A stretch of 5,627 nucleotides of DNA from an uncultured Campylobacter sp. (GTDB taxonomy: Bacteria > Campylobacterota > Campylobacteria > Campylobacterales > Campylobacteraceae), in NCBI RefSeq assembly GCF_938030815.1, contig NZ_CALHII010000001.1:1-5627 (forward strand), in the 5' to 3' direction. Below the pieces are notes generated by a model. That model searched no databases. It was not told the origin of the DNA and worked only from the letters and a program-made list of their open reading frames with translations. Shown piece after piece: positions 5,486 to 5,627 of the stretch; the first letter of the stretch is position 1, and each line of letters begins with the position of its first letter. The translations under genes were made by a program, and so were the position numbers.

Positions 5486-5524
5486 AGCGGAATTTTAAAA
5501 TTATAAAATTTTAGAATTCCGCTC
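5485..5524 (+). terminator. Long AT-rich hairpin just after mrdA
   Basis: GAGCGGAATT (5485-5494) is perfectly complementary to AATTCCGCTC (5515-5524). Pairing continues inward through a T-G wobble (5495/5514) and seven A-T pairs to the tetraloop ATAA (5503-5506), giving an 18-bp stem. It begins at the last base of the mrdA stop codon. The stem is GC-rich at its base but is not followed by a clean T-tract (GTGCTTTGCTTGC), so it is either a weak intrinsic terminator or a 3'-end stabilising structure. Near-symmetry means it could act for a convergent gene too. Confidence 0.65.
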
Positions 5525-5531
5525 GTGCTTT

Positions 5532-5561
5532 GCTTGCTTTAAATTTTAAAATTTAGCAAGC
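5532..5561 (+). terminator. Second hairpin in the 3' spacer
   Basis: GCTTGCT (5532-5538) pairs with AGCAAGC (5555-5561). After a two-base bulge (5539-5540), AAATT (5541-5545) can pair with AATTT (5550-5554). A short CTTTGCGGGTTTG follows. It lies eight bases after the first hairpin, so the two may form a tandem terminator region. No gene is visible in 5486-5627 on either strand. Confidence 0.45.
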
Positions 5562-5591
5562 CTTTGCGGGTTTGAAATTTTAAAATTTAGC
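5541..5591. repeat. Direct repeat of a palindromic AT word in the 3' spacer
   Basis: The 17-mer AAATTTTAAAATTTAGC occurs exactly at 5541-5557 and 5575-5591, 34 bases apart. It contains the perfect palindrome AATTTTAAAATT, which also occurs at 5491-5502 in the preceding hairpin, making three copies within 97 bases. The arrangement may reflect duplication of a small spacer element or the local AT-word bias of the genome. Confidence 0.6.
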
Positions 5592-5627
5592 GTAGTACGG
5601 AGGCTTTTCAATTTAGAATTTTACCCG

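Noticed and set aside
5486..5627. CRISPR-like repeats in the 3' spacer
   Set aside because: Only two copies of a 17-bp AT palindrome with one 17-bp gap; there are no regular spacers, and hairpin/terminator structure explains it better.

Overview
The window looks like a chromosomal segment of a campylobacterotal (epsilonproteobacterial) bacterium, most likely a relatively GC-rich Campylobacter. The grounds are protein similarity as I recognise it, the gene order lptC-lptA-engB-(small membrane protein)-PBP2, which I recall from Campylobacter genomes, tightly overlapping same-strand genes, and frequent AATTTTAAAATT/TTAAATTTAA-type words in otherwise mixed-GC DNA. The species is an inference. C. 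gracilis or a related oral species would fit, but I could not test this.

Layout, all on the + strand. Positions 55-309 hold the 3' half of a KdsC-type HAD phosphatase with no usable start and no N-terminal catalytic half. lptC (377-910) and lptA (874-1389) follow; they encode the inner-membrane and periplasmic parts of the lipopolysaccharide transport bridge. engB (1386-2285), a ribosome-assembly GTPase, overlaps lptA by ATGA. A 112-bp gap with a nested inverted repeat and a possible -10 box leads to a short GNAT-type N-acetylglutamate synthase (2398-3213). Next come a six-segment membrane protein that may be MreD (3162-3668) and penicillin-binding protein 2, mrdA (3665-5485). The last 142 bases are non-coding, with strong AT-rich hairpins and repeated palindromes. 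The operon mostly serves envelope biogenesis (LPS supply and export, elongation-mode peptidoglycan synthesis), with one ribosome GTPase and one arginine-pathway enzyme embedded in it.

The most unusual signal is in the two middle enzymes. EngB and the acetyltransferase are both much longer than their families, because each carries an in-frame, low-complexity insert of about 105-120 residues. In each case the insert lies in one loop of an otherwise intact fold, just before a conserved core strand. The two inserts resemble each other: the same residue palette (A, S, N, D, E, L, Q), the same 8-residue spacing of a '(D/E/A)LNL' motif, and the same 10-bp palindrome TTAAATTTAA. I find five exact copies of that palindrome in the window, all inside or at the edge of the inserts. 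In the acetyltransferase the insert resolves into 24-bp (8-codon) tandem units. This suggests a family of frame-preserving intragenic repeats that invade or expand in surface loops of housekeeping proteins.
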